Shown here one piece after another: positions 62,516 to 64,000 of a stretch of DNA of 64,000 nt. The notes under the pieces were generated by a model. The model was not told where the DNA came from, made no database searches, and saw nothing but the letters and a program-made list of their open reading frames with translations. The DNA comes from Novosphingobium sp. (GTDB taxonomy: Bacteria; Pseudomonadota; Alphaproteobacteria; Sphingomonadales; Sphingomonadaceae): assembly GCA_017744735.1 (NCBI GenBank), contig JAGIAR010000004.1, positions 434,001 to 498,000 on the forward strand, read 5' to 3'. The position numbers and the translations under genes are program-made. How positions within the stretch are numbered: the first letter of the stretch is position 1; each line of letters begins with the position of its first letter.

Positions 62516-62772
62516 GTATCGTCCTTTCAAAATGCCGGACACGCCAAAGCGGTAAAGAACGCAGGGAGCCGCAAGCCCAAGCCGCGACCCTGAAGCGGAT
62601 TTTACCGGTGGTTCGGCGAGGCCTGCCTTTCGTGGTTCAGTGGCCAGCTGTGGATAATCGCGACCATCGGGCAGATATGTAGCAGATTCGCCACAAAAAT
62701 TCCAGCCCCGCGTGATTCGCGCGACTGCAGCCGCGGAATCCCGCGGTTTTCCGACGTTGACTTAGTCTTTAA

Positions 62773-63111
62773 TCAGTCGCCGGAGCCCGGTTCGGCCGAG
62801 AAATATTTCTCGAACTTGCCTTCTTCGCCCTTGTGGTCGTCGGCATCGGCCGGCGCTTCCTTGCGCGCGGTGATGTTCGGCCACTCCGCGGAATATTGCG
62901 CGTTGAGTTCGAGCCATTTCTCGAGCCCGCCCTCTGTATCCGGCAGGATCGCCTCGGCCGGGCATTCGGGCTCGCACACGCCGCAGTCGATGCACTCGCT
63001 GGGATTGATCACCAGCATGTTCTCGCCTTCGTAGAAGCAATCGACCGGACATACCTCGACGCAATCCGTGAACTTGCAGCGGATGCAGGCATCGGTGACG
63101 ACATAGGTCAT
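62773..63111 (-). CDS. fdxA: 7Fe ferredoxin FdxA
   Basis: This 112-aa ferredoxin carries one 3Fe-4S and one 4Fe-4S cluster. Cys at 9, 17 and 50 (3Fe) and 21, 40, 43, 46 (4Fe) match the Azotobacter type with an offset of one; [19 protein letters not shown] and [12 protein letters not shown] show them. It is expected to carry electrons at low potential in the cytosol. Confidence 0.96.
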   Translation of the reverse strand: MTYVVTDACIRCKFTDCVEVCPVDCFYEGENMLVINPSECIDCGVCEPECPAEAILPDTEGGLEKWLELNAQYSAEWPNITARKEAPADADDHKGEEGKFEKYFSAEPGSGD

Positions 63112-63149
63112 GGGGTAAGTCCCTTTTGCTCCAGTGGCTTTTCCGCCCG

Positions 63150-63416
63150 CTACGGCGACGATCCCGAGGCGTCAAGTTCGCGGTAGCACGCGCGGGCCTC
63201 GTCTGCCGGACCTCGCCGCGCCGGCAAAGCAAGGATTTCTATCACCAGCACACGGGTTTTGAGCGGGAGGGTCAAGATATCGCCCACGCCGACGCCCTGA
63301 TCGTTGTCCACCACCCGCTGCCCGTTGCGCCGGATATGGCCTTCGCCGACCCATTTCTGCACCAGCCCGCGGCTCTTCGCGAAGCGCAGGAACCACAACA
63401 GCCGGTCGATCCGCAC
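63150..63416 (-). CDS. S4-domain RNA-binding protein
   Basis: This 88-aa protein has an S4 fold: [35 protein letters not shown]. Related proteins (Hsp15-like) bind stalled 50S subunits. It starts 6 bp after the helicase gene stop and precedes fdxA, the common order helicase - S4 - fdxA - carD in sphingomonads. Confidence 0.9.
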   Translation of the reverse strand: MRIDRLLWFLRFAKSRGLVQKWVGEGHIRRNGQRVVDNDQGVGVGDILTLPLKTRVLVIEILALPARRGPADEARACYRELDASGSSP

Positions 63417-63422
63417 GCGGGC

Positions 63423-64000
63423 CTAGCGGATCAGGTCGGCGAGCGCGGCGAAAACGTTGCCTTCGGCCGGGCGGCTCGGCTCCGGAGCGGGCCGGGGTGG
63501 CGGACGCTTGCCCCGGTCGGGGCCGCCGCGCGGTCCCTTGCCCTTGTGGCGCATGGGCCTTGCATGGTCCTGTCGCTCCGGGCGCGGCCCATCAGGCCGG
63601 GGTGGGCGCCATTCCCACAGCAGCGGCGCGGGCGGACCGAAGGCGCCCTCGGGCAGCACCCGCGCGCCGACCGGGCGGAAGCCCGCCTCGCGCAGCAAGG
63701 GCGCGAAACTCTGCTCCGCCAGCCCCATCGAGGTGCCGAGCGCCGGATCGATCCGGAAGCGCCGGCCATGCGCGGCGCCGCGGCCGTCATGCGCGGCGCG
63801 GAACAATCTCTCCGCCAGGTCGAGCCGGATCGCCTGATTGCCGGCAGGGCGATAGCCGGCGGGAAGGCCGCGCCCGCCCGGCGAATCGATTGCGATCACC
63901 GCGGCCATCGTCTGTTGGACCGGCCGCCGGTCCGCGCCGATCGCCTTCAGCAAACGCCTCGGCGCCGGCTTGAGCAGCGCCGGTACGAAGATATCGAGCG
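63423..64000 (-). CDS. C-terminal part of a Suv3-like helicase, 5' end off the window
   Basis: An open minus-strand frame from the right edge (64000) ends at the TAG at 63423-63425, giving about 191 residues. It reads IFVPALLKPAPRRLLKAIGAD and RAAHDGRGAAHGRRF, which is the C-terminal region of the alphaproteobacterial Suv3-like RNA/DNA helicase found upstream of S4 and fdxA. The ending is Arg/Pro/Lys-rich (GPRGGPDRGKRPPPR), likely nucleic-acid binding. The motor domains are outside the window. Confidence 0.85.
   Translation of the reverse strand, partial: LDIFVPALLKPAPRRLLKAIGADRRPVQQTMAAVIAIDSPGGRGLPAGYRPAGNQAIRLDLAERLFRAAHDGRGAAHGRRFRIDPALGTSMGLAEQSFAPLLREAGFRPVGARVLPEGAFGPPAPLLWEWRPPRPDGPRPERQDHARPMRHKGKGPRGGPDRGKRPPPRPAPEPSRPAEGNVFAALADLIR

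Noticed and set aside
1-64000. CRISPR arrays, insertion sequences, prophage, rRNA and tRNA genes
   Set aside because: No repeated spacer pattern, transposase, integrase or RNA-gene sequence was found by reading; a genome-scale search tool was not available.

Overview
This is a GC-rich chromosomal segment from an alphaproteobacterium, most likely a sphingomonad (order Sphingomonadales, Erythrobacteraceae-like). The placement is inferred from family content (UrcA, DUF2093, DUF1491, DUF6489, PopZ/DUF2497, tandem DUF2807 proteins, a ThiS-ThiG fusion) and from gene order. I see no insertion sequence, prophage, CRISPR array, rRNA or tRNA. Almost everything is vertically inherited core DNA, tightly packed, with many 1-4 bp ATGA/GTGA/TAATG overlaps.

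The main landmark is the probable chromosomal replication origin at about 43.2-43.5 kb. It lies between a minus-strand block (ppsR, maf, aroE, coaE, dnaQ) and plus-strand hemE, the same arrangement that flanks oriC in Caulobacter. It holds DnaA-box-like 9-mers and a sharply AT-rich stretch. About 5.5-8 kb to its right, four parS palindromes lie after or inside mnmE, mnmG and rsmG, just before parA and parB. Genes on both sides run mainly away from the origin.

Layout: 0-3.5 kb, minus-strand xseA, DUF2093, an M23 peptidase and an edge-truncated phytase-like esterase. 3.5-6.3 kb, purD (start codon interlocked with xseA), an adenosine kinase and a lipoprotein. 6.4-12.6 kb, one minus-strand SUF iron-sulfur operon led by an Rrf2 regulator, interrupted by a DUF559 gene and a small secreted-protein gene. 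12.6-12.95 kb, a gene-free stretch with a strong terminator and a possible small RNA. 13-18 kb, pyrD, gamma-glutamyltransferase and an acyl-CoA synthetase. 18-20.4 kb, two unrecognised proteins, the ThiS-ThiG fusion and a MerC-like protein. 20.4-25.2 kb, heme A synthase, CutA, an exported protein, L13/S9 and a POT transporter. 25.2-31.4 kb, a phosphoesterase/lipid-kinase pair, UrcA, a LytTR two-component pair and class I fumarase. 31.6-37.3 kb, a degenerate Pcm homologue, TolC, PopZ, small redox and CBS proteins, exonuclease III and a SleB hydrolase. 37.5-43.2 kb, DUF1491, thioesterase, PtsN, HPF, then the origin-left genes.

43.5-53.3 kb carries hemE, hemJ, rho, a dienelactone hydrolase, DUF6489, mnmE, mnmG, rsmG, parA and parB. 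The rest holds a glycine-zipper protein, free-Met-sulfoxide reductase, a sorbosone-dehydrogenase-like protein, a DUF815 ATPase, an acyl-CoA dehydrogenase, TsaC/Sua5, two DUF2807 proteins, CarD, a 7Fe ferredoxin, an S4 protein and the C-terminus of a helicase.

No clearly new multi-gene system is visible. The points most worth following up are the origin/parS architecture, the ThiS-ThiG fusion, the two extra genes inside the SUF operon, the possible sRNA at 12.8 kb, the matching inverted repeats at 31.57 and 61.88 kb, and the unknown pair at 17.8-18.9 kb.
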